Positions 24,163 through 36,658 of a DNA stretch of 64,000 bases are shown one piece after another (position 1 is the stretch's first letter; each line of letters begins with the position of its first letter). Under the pieces are notes generated by a model, which saw only the letters and a list, made by a program, of their open reading frames with translations, was not told the DNA's origin and searched no databases. The stretch is from assembly GCA_050084985.1 (NCBI GenBank), contig JBITNC010000001.1, positions 33,976,001-34,040,000 on the forward strand, given 5' to 3'. The position numbers were made by a program, and so were the translations under genes. Source of the stretch: Nageia nagi (taxonomy: Eukaryota; Pinophyta).

Positions 24163-24553
24163 GTCTTTTGCAACTCTTAGTGTCTTAGCCTACTAAAGAA
24201 TCAAACCCTCATTTGCCACTTTTGCTTATTTTTTGAGATGGATCCTTTGGCAAGAATTTTGATGGTGGACTAACTCTTAAGGAAGTAAAGACTAGAGCTT
24301 CTTATATAAATCCTTCAGATCTTGATTATCCACTTGTGATAAAATAGGGCATGCTTGTATTTTGACTATATTTCTCTAAAGCTTGTTAGAATGCTTTCTA
24401 ATCTTTCGGCATACAAAAATCTCAAAATTGCTTCTTGATACAAGTTGCTTATTGATTGCAAATTTGATTACAAATTTTATGGATCAATATCTTTTTTCTA
24501 ATTTTATTGATTTTTAATAATAATAAGCATGAAATAAATATCTTTTAAGGTAT

Positions 24554-26290
24554 TTTTGATTAGTAGAATGTAACCTCAAGGGTTTGGTCTAGTCATGTTC
24601 TACATTTCTTGCAATAGTAGGGTTCTTTTAAGAGTAGAAGGTGGTAGGATAATGCACTTATGGGGGTTTCTGCTCAATCTTTGAGTTGTAGACCAACATT
24701 TATCTATGTAAAAGGTCAAAAGTAATTGGAAAGAGATTAAAAGGTAAAGGTAACTAGAAAGAGACTAAAGAAATAAAATAAAGAAAGAAAACTAAAACTA
24801 AATAGCCTAAGCATTATTGTACATGTAGCAATATATAACCAAGATTAGGAATAGTAAATTATCTCACTGTTGGGGTCTCGCAGTTAATACATAACCATAA
24901 ATAAAGATAACATCTCATACATAATATCCACTAGATAAAATAAACAACCACAAATTATATAGGGTAAAGTATTATGACATTGTATTATCATATATGAAAG
25001 CATTTCATACAATGGAAAACCTTTCTAAAATGTCTAATCTTTTGTACCTTTAACAGTCCACTATTTATATGAATATATTTTCAATTGGATGGTTGTTTAC
25101 CATTAGTATGCTTAATTATCCTATTGAATATGAATAGAATAAATAACTATTTATAAATGTATAATTTCTAATTTATAACTATGTTAGATTGCATAATGAC
25201 TTGGTACAATCAACGCCATCATCTAGGAATTCGCAAACTCTGTACTTTTGTAATTTCTCAATTGTAATCTTTCTAATTTGTCTTTAACTATATCTTGTTG
25301 CAACTATAGCTGATTATCGAGGTATGGTCCATCAGCTTGATTAGTAACAATTTTTCTCTATGCTCTTTCAATAGCCATTTAACTTTTTGCAACCATTTAT
25401 GAGGATTATTGTATCTTCAGGTTGCAAAGAATAATGAGGGTAATGAAAGATATATCATTGAAACCTAGGGAAGACCTATTATTTTCATGTGGAAATGAGT
25501 CATGGTTGATACATTGATAGAGAATTAGGGATCAAATACTCATGGTTAAGTTGACTCGGGTGTCTCCCCTAACTCACTATTCCCTTCTTAGTATAGCAAG
25601 TCTTATTTTCTTTTGGTAAGGTTTATTACTGATTGGGAATCACTTTGGCAACTACTAATTTTCAATAAAATGTGTGACATCATCACAAAAAATCAGTGGG
25701 ATCTAGATAATAAGCTTTCTAAAATATCTCTCGCTACTTGTTCTCTTGGTAGTACCCACTAATGAACCATCTTAGCACCTACTGATGTTTGGTGTATGGT
25801 ACAACTTCTCCTCTAGAAATCCATAGGCTCTGTAACATTGCTCACTAATAGCTTTGACTCAAAAAAGACTCATATTTACAATACTACTTGGAAAGAATAC
25901 CTAGATCTATAGAACCTAAACTTTACAACCTTGAACTTCTAAAATACCTAGATCCAGAATTAAACATTTACTTGCCTTACATGTTACACTACTTCTCAAA
26001 TATGACCTATTTACATGAAAACACTTATTTTTGAACAAAATAGTGGTTAAGTTACCCAACAAATCAAATATGTCCTATATACATCGATAGTACCTGGACT
26101 TTCCTAAACTTAACAAAATTTGAGAAAAAGACTAAGTATAAAGACTATGCACTTATTTCAATATTTACAAAATAATGAATGGGGAGTAATAAATACGAAT
26201 TAAAAGTATAGATTTATTAAGAAAGAAAGAATAATTAAAGAATAGTAGAATGCTACCCTATTTACAGAGTATGATTTTGAAAGAATAATA
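24554..26290 (-). repeat. W LTR copy B (tandem duplicate)
   Basis: It is a near-identical copy of LTR A with an internal ~86 bp deletion. It directly adjoins the W internal region and is preceded by a second copy of the host flank and GGTAT (24549-24553). Confidence 0.82.
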
Positions 26291-26749
26291 GTCTTTTGCA
26301 ACTCTTAGTGTCTTAGCCTACTAAAGAATCAAACCCTCATTTGCCACTTTTGCTTATTTTTTGAGATGGATCCTTTGGCAAGAATTTTGATGGTGGACTA
26401 ACTCTTAAGGAAGTAAAGACTAGAGCTTCTTATATAAATCCTTCAAATCTTGATTATCCACTTGTGATAAAATAGGGCATGCTTGTATTTTGACTATATT
26501 TTCTCTAAAGCTTGTTAGAATGCTTTCTAATCTTTCGGCATACAAAAATCTTGAAATTGATTCTTGATATAATTTGCTTATTAATTTCAAAATTGAGATC
26601 TATTACTCAGCAAAAGACTTCCAAAAATTGCTTGTATTTTCCACCCATCAGTTGGCACTACCCTTTACATCTAGTTTCTCCCATAATTTGGGAGCTTTTA
26701 ATTGAACCAAATAATGAAAGAATCTATTTACAAAATTAATTTAAATCCT

Positions 26750-29700
26750 TAGCTGGTGTTTTTCTATGTATAGGAAAAATAATAGATCCTATAGATCATA
26801 AATGTATCTTATCCTCCTCAAAATTATTTATTTGGATCTTGGAGTTATAGTAGCCAACTTTGCATCCCTTCAATTGTTGATCTGGGGATGGATAAGGCTA
26901 GTTTGTGAAGTGTAGTGTGAGTAATATACTATTTGTGAGCCTATTCTATTTGATTTTTTAATAAGTGGAGCTATGAAATACTTACCAATCTCTCTCCTAT
27001 CTACTTAATCAAGGATTTTTTAAAATTTAAGAATTTATAGTAGCTTGGTCTTATCATCATTAAGCACTTTATTTGTTGCTATTTTCTTCTTCAAATCTTC
27101 TTTTGTTTATCAAGCTTTCTATTTTTCAACCATGATAGCTTGAGAATTTAGATATTCAATTTATTATTTCATGTTTTCTGGCTCAACCTTAGCCTAGTGA
27201 ATGCTCTTCTCATGTTCAAACTTCTACTTGTCCAGTTTCTTTATCAATTCATTATTTTGATTTTGCAACCTAGAAATCATCTTATCCTTTTGGGAGAAGT
27301 CTTTTTTGTATTGATATATCTTTTTATTCAATTTATCAATTTTATTCTCCATGGATTAGAGAATTTTACTAGTCACTAGGGAAGTATTTACCAAAAATTT
27401 TGATTGGTTTACAACTTGAGCACTCTGTATATTTATATTTATTACAACTTTGGGTATGGTATCTAGTTTCCCTTGTTTGAAAGGAATTTGGGCAATCTTA
27501 ATATCCCCTATTTTAGTTAATTTGCTCAAAATTCTCTTTATTGCTTAGGGATCATAGGGGGTTTATTAACAAATTTTTCCAAATTAATGGGTACTACTAT
27601 CTAAGTAGAAAAAATACTCTTTATTTCCTCTTACAATGTTATAGAAAAATGAATTAAATAATGGGGAGATACACTTTCTCCTGAAGTAGATGTCAAAGTG
27701 TCCTCTATAGATTTTTCTTGCATTTTATTGATGGAGGCTATTGTCTATACATACTCTTCTTCTTCTTCTCTAAGAGGATTCTCCTTTTTTGGTATCTTAT
27801 CCTTTGGGCTGGAGTCTTTCTTTTTCTTAGGAGGCTTATCATCATCATCATCTCAATATTCACCTACTTCACCTCCAGCTACCATTGTACCACTCATGCC
27901 TAGTACATTTCCTACTCCTTGGTGCACTTCATATTCCATTTCTTCTTAAGTATCTTTATAGATAAAGGTATCCATGCTTTGAGGCCTTTGAGTTTCTTAA
28001 CTCAGTTTAGGCTATTCATGACTTATCACCTAGGGAGATGGAGTTTGTGTGCTTTTGAATTCAGGTGGCTTAATGGTACATACCTTATTTTTTGGTATTT
28101 ATTTCTTCTTTAGGGTCTATTGTGATTATCTTTGTGCTAACATTCTAATTATTCTTCTCTTTGGAGAAGATTTTTGGTAATTAGCAACTATTGTGACTTG
28201 AGCCCCCTTCTTTCTTTCTTGAGGCAATCATGAACTAGATAGTTCACCAACTTCTTTCTTCTTGGGAAGCTTTTGTGCCCATTATGCCAATGGTTAGTCA
28301 TCTCTTATAGCCTATGCTTGAAAATTGGATGAGAGTGATTACCCTATTTCTAGAAATAGGTCTTACATGTACTAGGCATTCTAGTACTAATCATATTGGA
28401 ACTCACCAAAGTGTTATTTTCCAGCATGATTTACTTTAGTAGTAAACTCAAACTTGAAGTTTGTAAAATAATCAATTTTTTAAGAGCCCTAACCTAGCAC
28501 ATCCCTCAACTAGATACAACCTCAATATTTAAGGAAAAATCTTATCATGTGACCTCCTAGATCTTATATTTTTTAATTCCTTCAAGGGCTAGCTAGACCT
28601 TATTCGAAATTCCAAATTCCCACATTAAGGATGCCTCATCTTCTTGTTCAGTTTGATTTACAAAATACTGAATATGAGGTCAAGGATCATGGCCAAATTT
28701 TGGGCATTTTTTATTTGATTTTATTACTTTTGTAATATCCCTCAATGTATCATACACCTAAGGAGCTTCTAACATATCTAGTTTAAAATATTGTATAATA
28801 AATTTCCCTAGTTCATCTTTACATCCTATTTCCATCAATGTAAAATTAGTAGCAGTGGCAGGCATTTTGATGATGGGTTTGAAATTACCCTTGACCCATA
28901 CTTTGTTTCAATTACATATATTTGCCTACCCATTTCTATAAAATATAACTTAAGAGTAACAAATTTTGGTAAGAAAAATGGGTTTTCAAAATACCCATAC
29001 CTTATTATAATTGTACGATTCTTGAAAAAATACCAATCACTGATTTTATTTCCTCCCTCTAGCTCTTGCATGGATGACCGGTGCAATCTATAAGTAACCT
29101 TCCCATGAGAATTTTAATTACTAGGGAAAATATATTTTCATAAACTCATAGTATGAGCCATGGAATTTTGCAAGCATTGAGACTCTCAAATCAATTTCCA
29201 TAGGAGTTATGGAGAAAGTTATCAGTTGAATCTAAAGTGCTCCTTCCACCAGAGCTTCCAAATTTTGGTGGACTATAAGCCACCACAAGTATGATGAATG
29301 CTAAAAATTAGAGTTTTCTATCTTGAATAAATTTTTTCTTACCTCATTAGAGATGAAGGTAGGAAAATCATAGTAGATGTGAGCCTCAATAATATTGTAA
29401 GTCATTCTCATCTTGGCTTCATCTACTTCTATTTGGGTCTTCTTCTTGAGAATGATTGCCAATGCTTGTAGGACCTACCTATCTTGAGATATCTCAAAGG
29501 AGGTGATGTCATAGATTTGTAAGAGCTTGGTGGTACTACCTTTGTACCTTTCATCAATCCAATCCAACACCTCCCCCTCATTTTAATAAAATTTGGCTTT
29601 CTCTCTCTTGAGGTTGATTTGCTTTTTGATATGGAAGCTTCAATTAGTGAAGACTGTAAATGCATGTGCAATTAAATTTGGGGAGTATTATAGAAAGATA

Positions 29701-30125
29701 TTGGGCTTATACTTGGACTCTAATTCTCCATTCTTCTTCTCCTTATAAGCTTTAACTTCATAGCTATGGGGGTTGTTCCTAAATACAATGGAGAAAAGGA
29801 TCCTTAAATAGGTGAAGGACTCATAGGGCACATAATGTGCCAAGCCTTGCTCTAGCATAATATTCCTTTTGGATTAAGCCAATGACTTCCTTTTGCCTAT
29901 GACTTTTAGCATCTGGTGCTATAATATAATTCTTTTAGGTTTAGTTTGCTAGGTGTCCAAATTATTCATAACTCCCATCTCTATCCAATTAACATTGAAT
30001 GCATTATCCAAATACTCCTTATGAATCATTATTAATTTAGCATCCACCCCCTCTTACTCAATCACTACAGGTTCTTTGGTGCTTACCATGGTGTCCAATA
30101 ACTTCTATGTAGCATGGGTAAGCAT
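26750..30125 (-). pseudogene. W extra reading frame between integrase and 3' LTR, function unknown
   Basis: The minus strand keeps one mostly coherent frame, with scattered stops and frame slips. Starts are possible at 30125 or 30089 (MVSTKEPVVIE). Next come EYLDNAFNVNWIEMGVMNN (about 30025), KSKRNIMLEQGLAHYVPYES (about 29870) and KRKSLA. EISQDR, then ALAIILKKKTQIEVDEAKMR, lie near 29490-29400. SDWYFFKNRTIIIRYGYFEN lies at about 29040. A low-complexity linker DDDDDKPPKKKKDSSPKDK lies at 27858-27795, followed by EENPLREEEEEYV. Beyond it, Lys/Glu-rich helical sequence to about 27000 suggests a coiled coil. Original length was about 1,000 codons. I see no enzyme motif. An env-like or captured host protein is possible; I do not recognise the family. 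Confidence 0.6.
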
Positions 30126-30639
30126 TAAGTACATGAAACCTCTACAAGATCAAGCTCTAATACACTCCCACTCCTTGTGCTAATAGCTCTAGAACTCTAA
30201 AAAATTTAGGCTCTAAATTTGCTAAGTGAGGAAACAATTGGTTGGGGAGTATGTTTTATGTGCTTAGGGTTTGTGATTGATATCTATTAATGGTAATTAA
30301 TGATTAGGTAATGTTAAGGTTCACATAGAGTACGATGTTAGGTATGGCAAAAAGGATTATATTTAAGTCAAGCATGCCAAATTTAAATTGGGAGATAAGG
30401 CACACCTGGTGGTTTTTCTAAGGAAATCTATCTCTTAAATACCATCCTTTTGATTAGATGGCCTACATCAATTAGTCTTAACCTCCACCATGCCTAATTA
30501 ATGGTAGTATTAATAACTACCTACCTCCTTGGGAAGTGCACCATTGGTGAAAATATATATATATTTAAAAAAAAGAGATAGTAGTATGTACACTATACAA
30601 TCTTAGTAGGTGATATGAAATCACCTAGTCACTTGGTAA

Positions 30640-31660
30640 TGCTTCAAATAAATCTTGTTCACTAGGATAGGTAGTTCCCAACAAAAATATATTGATGTTT
30701 GAATGCATTGTTCTACATATCCTTAGTGGTGATATAGGGACCTTTCCTAAGGAATCAAACTTTTATGTTTCTTAGGCTTCGCTCATTCTTCATCTCATTT
30801 GAGAATGATGTCTTCAACTTCAAAATTTACCCAAGAAGACTTCTTCTTATCAAACCACTTCTTAAAAATTATTTTCAATATAGAAGGACTTATATGCTTT
30901 ATTTTCATCTTATTTTAGTTTCATCAGCTAATTAAATTTGGCTTCAAGTGGCTCAAAATCATAGTCTTTTAGACCTTGTAGGATTTCTAATGCTAGTAAC
31001 TCGAGATGAATTGGCAACATAGGTCTCTTACCATACACTAAGGCATTAGAGATGTCTTGATGGCTGATTTGAAACTAATCCTATCTTCCCATAATACATA
31101 GTTTAATTATTTATGCCATTATCTAGGATTTCCTTTAATTATATTTTTAATAATTTGGGTTAAGTTTTTATTTGTTTATTTTGCTAACTCATTCCCATGC
31201 AAGTAATAATTTGAAGAAAACATCTAGTATATCCCATACTTGGCAATAAAGTCTAACAAATTAGCTTCAATAAATGTAGAACTCTTATCTGATACAATAT
31301 TTTATGGGATGCCAAAGTGAGTAATCAATTTCTTAACCACTTCAATTACTACCTCTTGATCTGCATTTTTGCATGGCATAGCTTCTAACCACCTTCTAAA
31401 GAAGTTTGTTGTAGTCATAATAAATTGGTGATCTACTAAAGAATTTGGATTTATGATGCTAATGAATTCTAGATCCCATTATTGCAAAGGTTGTTCAACC
31501 ACCACAAGTTTAAGAGGCATTGCAGCTTGTCTTCCTTTTCCCACATATTTGCTATATTTTTCACATTATTGGGCTATCTTGAATGAATATTGAAACACAA
31601 TAGGCCAATAATAACACACTTGTAATATTTTTGTTGTAGTAGTAGGACCACTATAGTTTC
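30640..31660 (-). pseudogene. pol: W integrase relic
   Basis: On the minus strand: CYWPIVFQYSFKIAQ (zinc-binding part, about 31620-31570), WDLEFISIINPNS (about 31480; first catalytic Asp), FFRRWLEAMPCKNADQEVV (about 31410-31350), HFGIP and VSDKSSTFIEANLLDFIAKY (about 31290-31240; second Asp). NLTQIIKNIIKGNPR and a degenerate C-terminal part follow to about 30640. The acidic residue after the second Asp is not clear. Stops interrupt the frame. Confidence 0.8.
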
Positions 31661-31859
31661 CTCTAGAGAATCCATAGTGAAATTCATGTAAAATTCTCTA
31701 AGCTTCATCATGATTCACACATCTTAACAGGGTCTTATCAAAATTTTTCTTGTAGAGGATGTCATTTATCATCATAAATTTCAATGCTTTCAATCTAAAC
31801 CTCCTTCTTTGGAATCTATCCATAGATTTAAGATATTTTCTAGTTCTAAAATAAAAAAA

Positions 31860-32364
31860 TAAATTACTTTATCCAATCACTCTATTGATTGAGATGCTCC
31901 TCATCCTCTATGATAGCAATCATGTGTGTAGCCTTTAGTATATTTTCATAGATGAATCTTTCCTTTATTAGCTTGGTTGGTTTAATTTCTATATCATATT
32001 CCATTATTCTTATGATCTAACTAGCCTTTGCTTCATCAAATTCTCCTTGAATTACATAATTTCTTACATCTAGGTGAATGGTATATATAAGGATCTTGTT
32101 GTGGGACACATAATGCTTAAACTTATTGAGTCTTGTCATTATGAAAAATACTTATTTTTCAATAAATGAGTACCTTGTTTGATGTTGATGTAGTGTTTGG
32201 CTATGAAAGGCAATATGATGTACTTCCTTCTGGTCATCTTTATGTGCTAGGATGGCAACAACACTTTTCTCTACTCCATGTGCATACATAATGAAATCTT
32301 TTGAAAATTTTAGGTTTTTCAAAATAGGAGCTTTTGTTATGGCCTTTTTAATATCCTAAAAATC
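31860..32364 (-). pseudogene. pol: W RNase H relic
   Basis: The minus strand reads KAITKAPILKNLKFSKDFIM, then YAHGVEKSVVAILAHKDDQK (about 32340-32240), then IAFHSQTLHQHQTRYSFIEK (about 32210-32155). This matches the RNase H that follows RT in Tat-type gypsy elements. The frame degrades below 32150. Confidence 0.75.
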
Positions 32365-33290
32365 TTACTTTGCTTCCTTTAACCAAGAGAATACAACATC
32401 TTTCTTTAATATTATTGTGATTAGAGAAACAATCTTTAAAAAGTCATTAATAAATTTTTTAACAAAATTGATTTGATCAAGGAAAGATTGTAGGGCATTC
32501 TTATTGGAGCTTAAAGGTAATGAATCAATAGTTTTTACTCTATCTTGATCAATTGCCAATCCTTTTTTATAAGAAAATATGACTAAGTAAATTTCCTTGG
32601 TTAACAATAAAAATAAACTTTTTGGGATTGATAGAAATCTTGAATTCTATACATTTTTTGAAAACTTACCTAAGATGATTCAAGTGGTACTTTCTACTTT
32701 TAGAAAATATTGTGATGTCATCTAAGTAGACCAAGATTATCTTGTTTATCAAATCACTAAAGGCATGGTCCATAGCTATTTGAAAAGTAGCCCCAACATT
32801 AGAGAGACCAAAAGGCATTCTCTAAAATGCAAATGTCATCCACTGGTTGTGAATGCAATTTTAAAATGATCCTCATCCTTTACCAAAATTTGGTTAAATC
32901 TTGAATAGATATCAATCATAGAAAACCAACAAGCTCTAGCTACTATGTACATAATTTATTCCATAGGGGGAAGAGGATAATTATATTTGAGAGACACTTG
33001 ATTCAGGTGTTTGAAATCTATGCATAGTATAATTTTTGCACTCTTTTTTCTTACTAGGACTAAATTGGCTACCCAAGAAGAATGCTTGAGAGGAGAGATA
33101 ATTCTAGCATCTAGGAGTTTTAGCAACTCCTACTTCATAGCCTCTTCTATTCTTGGGTTAATCGATCTCTTCTTCTATTTGTATGGATTAGCTTCTGGCT
33201 CTATCTCAATGGTGTGTTGTATCACATTCTTATCATATATCTTTAGATCATTATAAGTCTAGGATATTGCCTTAGAGAACTCATGGTAAA
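32365..33290 (-). pseudogene. pol: W reverse transcriptase relic
   Basis: Minus-strand blocks in order: ELLKLLDARIISPLKHSSWV (about 33145), ILCIDFKHLNQ (about 33030), FSMIDIYSRFNQILVKDEDH (about 32925), MPFGLSNVGATFQIAMDHAF (about 32825) and the catalytic YLDD at 32717-32728 (minus) within ILVYLDDITIFSKS. The connection at 32607-32365 is open (LAIDQDRVKTIDSLPLSSNK, LQSFLDQINFVKKFI). The active site is intact, but TAG/TGA codons occur upstream. This is the best preserved polymerase in the window. Confidence 0.87.
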
Positions 33291-34439
33291 TATGAAATAT
33301 CATCTTTTTATCTTCTTTAGAGCAATCTGATCCAACCTTTATACATTTTTTGGATTCAACTTTCATCTCAATATTGCTTTCCTTCTAAATTGCCAGGTTT
33401 TAGCTTTTTGAATATCTTCAAAATTGAATAACCATTAAAAAGAAAACAAACCTTTGGGTATAACATTATTGTTGAGTTGTATAACATCTAACTCTTGAAA
33501 ATAATCAGGGAGTTATTCAACACCAAAGGTATGAGATATTGCTTCATCTATAAGGAAATTCATAATATATTCATCAAAGTCATATAGTTTCTAGAAGTTT
33601 GCAGTGTCAAGCACATATAGTGTACATAGGAATTTAACTCCATAGTTTCCTCTCTTATGATGAGCAGGATTGTAACTTGATCCTTTACTCGTAAGTACAT
33701 TAGCAACTTGGTTGTACCTCCTATGAATAGAGATAAAATTAATTTTCAAAAGTGAATCTAATAAGTCCCATACTTTATTTTTATAGTTATTCAGATAGTG
33801 ATGTCTTGCACTAATCTAGTCTCTAACTTACTTTATGACTAGTTCAAAATTAACATGCACCATTAGGCATATAATGCCCATGAATATTGCTTTGGATAAC
33901 CTTAAATAGAGGGATTCAAATTTAGAAACATTATTTATGCAAATCCATGTGAATCTAAATGAGAACTTCTCATGCATACTTTTGGTGATTTGAAAACAAC
34001 ACTAGCACTGCAACCATGTTTGCACCTAGGCCCATCAAAGTACATCATCCATATCTCATGCTCTCTTTCAGCTTTGATTAATATTGGCTACATATTCTCA
34101 TATAAATAGTAGTTACCCATACCAATATCAATGAGTTGGTAATTGAGGTCATTAGTTGAGAGGATTTTTGTGGTTAGTAGTGTCTCTTTGAGTGTATCCC
34201 TCTCAAATACTTTTACTGGTCCAAGGCCATTCAAATAGTTTTGTTCTATGATATTCTTAAATGTATGATTTTAGTTCCCTCATTTGTAATTTTTACCTAC
34301 TTATTTTGGAAAAGAGTAGGATATGTGTATAATCAAAGGCTAAGTATCCTCCTAACTTTGTAGTGAATTATCTAGATAAGTAGATTCCTAATAGGGGGAA
34401 GATCAACAATAATAATATCCTAGATGACATAGATATTAG

Positions 34440-34660
34440 GGAGTGCATTTAGGATTATGCAATCTCCTTTTACACTACCAACTACATCTATTGGGGAAGA
34501 TTTTGGTTGTATGAATCTATCTATGTATCAAGTAATATATAATTTCATATCATTTCAATAGCTTTGGGAATAATGGTAATGGTAGCTCTAGTATCAATCA
34601 TACAATTATTAACTACCCAAACTTATAACCTAAGGTATAGATAAAAAGGTGGAGGCCTTC
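34440..34660 (-). pseudogene. pol: W aspartic protease relic
   Basis: On the minus strand, CMIDTRATITIIPKA (about 34608-34564) fits the retroviral protease active site, with DTRA in place of DTGA. The Gly-to-Arg change would abolish normal folding of the active site. Surrounding sequence has stops. Confidence 0.6.
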
Positions 34661-34979
34661 TTATGCCTACAAGAGCTAGAGGGACATCATCAAAAATTGC
34701 AAACACTACATTACCATCTTTTTACTATTTTTAAGCTTCAAAGATTCTTGAAAGAGGTCAATCTCACCTAGAATCCTCAATGCATCAAACATTATCATTA
34801 TACAAAGTGTTTTATTTAAGTCTTACATAATATTATATGGGACATAAGGGGTGAACTTACTTGTTTCATCAAGATGATGTGACCGAAATTGTTGAGTGGA
34901 TTTCTCCTTATGATTTTTAGCGATATAAATGGATATCATAAAGGAGAAGGCATTTCTTTCTCTAGGAAGTTAATTTTCT

Positions 34980-36276
34980 TGATTAAGTGGTTGGAGCATA
35001 AGAGCCTTAGCTCTTTTAGGATTAGTATAAGCTAGAATGGGTTATTTATTTTAATAATTTACTTTGGTTTGTTGCAGGGTTGTAGAGGAGGAAGCTCTAG
35101 TTTGAACATAGTTAGCTTGTTTTGTAGCATAACCCAGAAGCTAAAAATTAACCATGGTAAGGTTTGAGGTAGGATTTGATATAGGTTCTATAGTCTGATC
35201 AAAATGTAGGCCTAAATGTTGATGTTGATATATCACCTAGGAATATGGAAAATATGGAGCCAAACAAAGAGGACACCATTTTGTAATACCTAAAGCATCA
35301 CTTTCTGCAAATCAACCATTATTGCATTATATATAGCTTTAGGAGTAGGTGATTTTTTTGGCTAATTATTTTTGGGATAAAATCTTGGTTGATACTAGTG
35401 ATCATTCCTTATATAATTGAAACCTTGATTCTTTATCTCTTATAAAGTGAGCTTATTTGTTAGGTTCTGCTAGTTATCTCCAACTACCTTATCCTATCTT
35501 CCTCTTATGAATTAGAACTAGTATTTATACTTATGGATGAAAGAGCTGGTAGTGTTGGTATTTAGTTTTTAATAGTAGGTTTTGGAGGAGTAGGTGGTAA
35601 GGATAATACTCCAAGATGAGGAATCTATAATGGATCATGATTTGGAGGTAAATTAGTAAACAAGGGCATAATGGATCTAGATTGTATCTTCCCAGAAGAT
35701 ACTAAGGTATGCTCAATGATTTTAGCTATCTAATAGATAATTGAGAAAGTATCACCTGACATAATAATCAATACATTAAGGTTAGAGAGAAAATTATTTC
35801 CTATAATATACTAAAGCTTGAACATTTCTAGGCTTTATCCTTATTGAAATGAACTACCAAGTTTTCTTAAATCTTAAATTAAAATCATCTATAGACTCAT
35901 GGGGATGTCTTTTGGTACATGCTATTAGGCTCATAAAGGTGCTATCATCACCATATTTAGCAAATATCTTGATAAGGGATTGAAATAACTCTCCCCATGT
36001 ATTTATGGATTGAGAGGTGAGATTTATAAACCATTTAATAACTTTTTCTTCAAAAGAGTGTGACAACAATCTCATCATAATAGTGTCATCATTGATATCA
36101 AAGCTAGAAGCTAATAAAGACACATCTTCATAATGTTCATAAGGTGTTTTTCTAGACTCATCATATTTAGGAAAATATTTAAAATTTAATTGGGGAATAA
36201 CTAAAGAATTAGAAGGAAAAACTAAGGGATGACTATTATTCCAAGCATGGAAATCTACTGGGGAAGGTTGAGCCAT
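34980..36276 (-). pseudogene. gag: W gag relic
   Basis: The frame is open from the ATG at 36276 to 35854 (140 codons): MAQPSPVDFHAWNN, QLNFKYFPKYDESRKTPYEH, MRLLSHSFEEKVIKWFINL, WGELFQSLIKIFAKYGDD. This is the retrotransposon gag capsid core. After the stop the frame continues in pieces to about 35000 without a clear zinc knuckle. Gag begins about 380 bp inside the 5' LTR, a normal leader length. Confidence 0.83.
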
Positions 36277-36658
36277 ATTTGACCCACTTATATGAGGTGA
36301 AGGAGTTTTCTAGATGGATCCAAACATAAATATTAATGGGATAACTCTTAAAGTATTTGAATATATAGGGTTTAAAAAATATTTCACCTAGTCCTCCTTT
36401 AAGGAACTAACAACTCTTGAAATTTAGTCTATCTTAAAGAATTTATGGAACTACTAGTTAATTTGAGTTTTAGAGGTGTCAGGGTTTGAAATATGGACTA
36501 GTTTTAATATTATATTATCTAATAATGTTAAATATACCCTATAATATTTTCAAAACAAGGTTATACATACCATACATAGCTATCTAGCCTAATCATTCCC
36601 ATAAAATAAGGATTTTTATTCATGTCCCATCGAGCATGCTAAAAATGAACTAGTCTAC

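Larger units (their letters stand above)
22252..26590. repeat. 2.1-2.2 kb tandem duplication at the outer end of W
   Basis: Unit A (about 22252-24470) and unit B (about 24471-26590) each contain the X-LTR flank, the GGTAT site, a whole W LTR and about 300 bp of W internal sequence. They are nearly identical by eye, far closer to each other than to the other W LTR at 36659. Unit B lacks about 86 bp present in A (near 23790-23875), and its LTR begins TTTT instead of TGTT. Because host flank is copied too, this is a segmental duplication after insertion, not two insertions. Confidence 0.88.

Noticed and set aside
22252-26590. Tandem A/B repeat as two separate retrotransposon insertions
   Set aside because: Host flank and internal W sequence are copied with the LTR, so a post-insertion segmental duplication explains it better.
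27698-28113. Plus-strand Ser/Phe-rich frames
   Set aside because: They are the antisense of the Asp/Lys-rich linker of the W extra frame, which reads sensibly on the minus strand and fits the W orientation.
33011-33256. Plus-strand frame of 81 codons
   Set aside because: Antisense of the W reverse transcriptase; the minus strand carries the known RT motifs.
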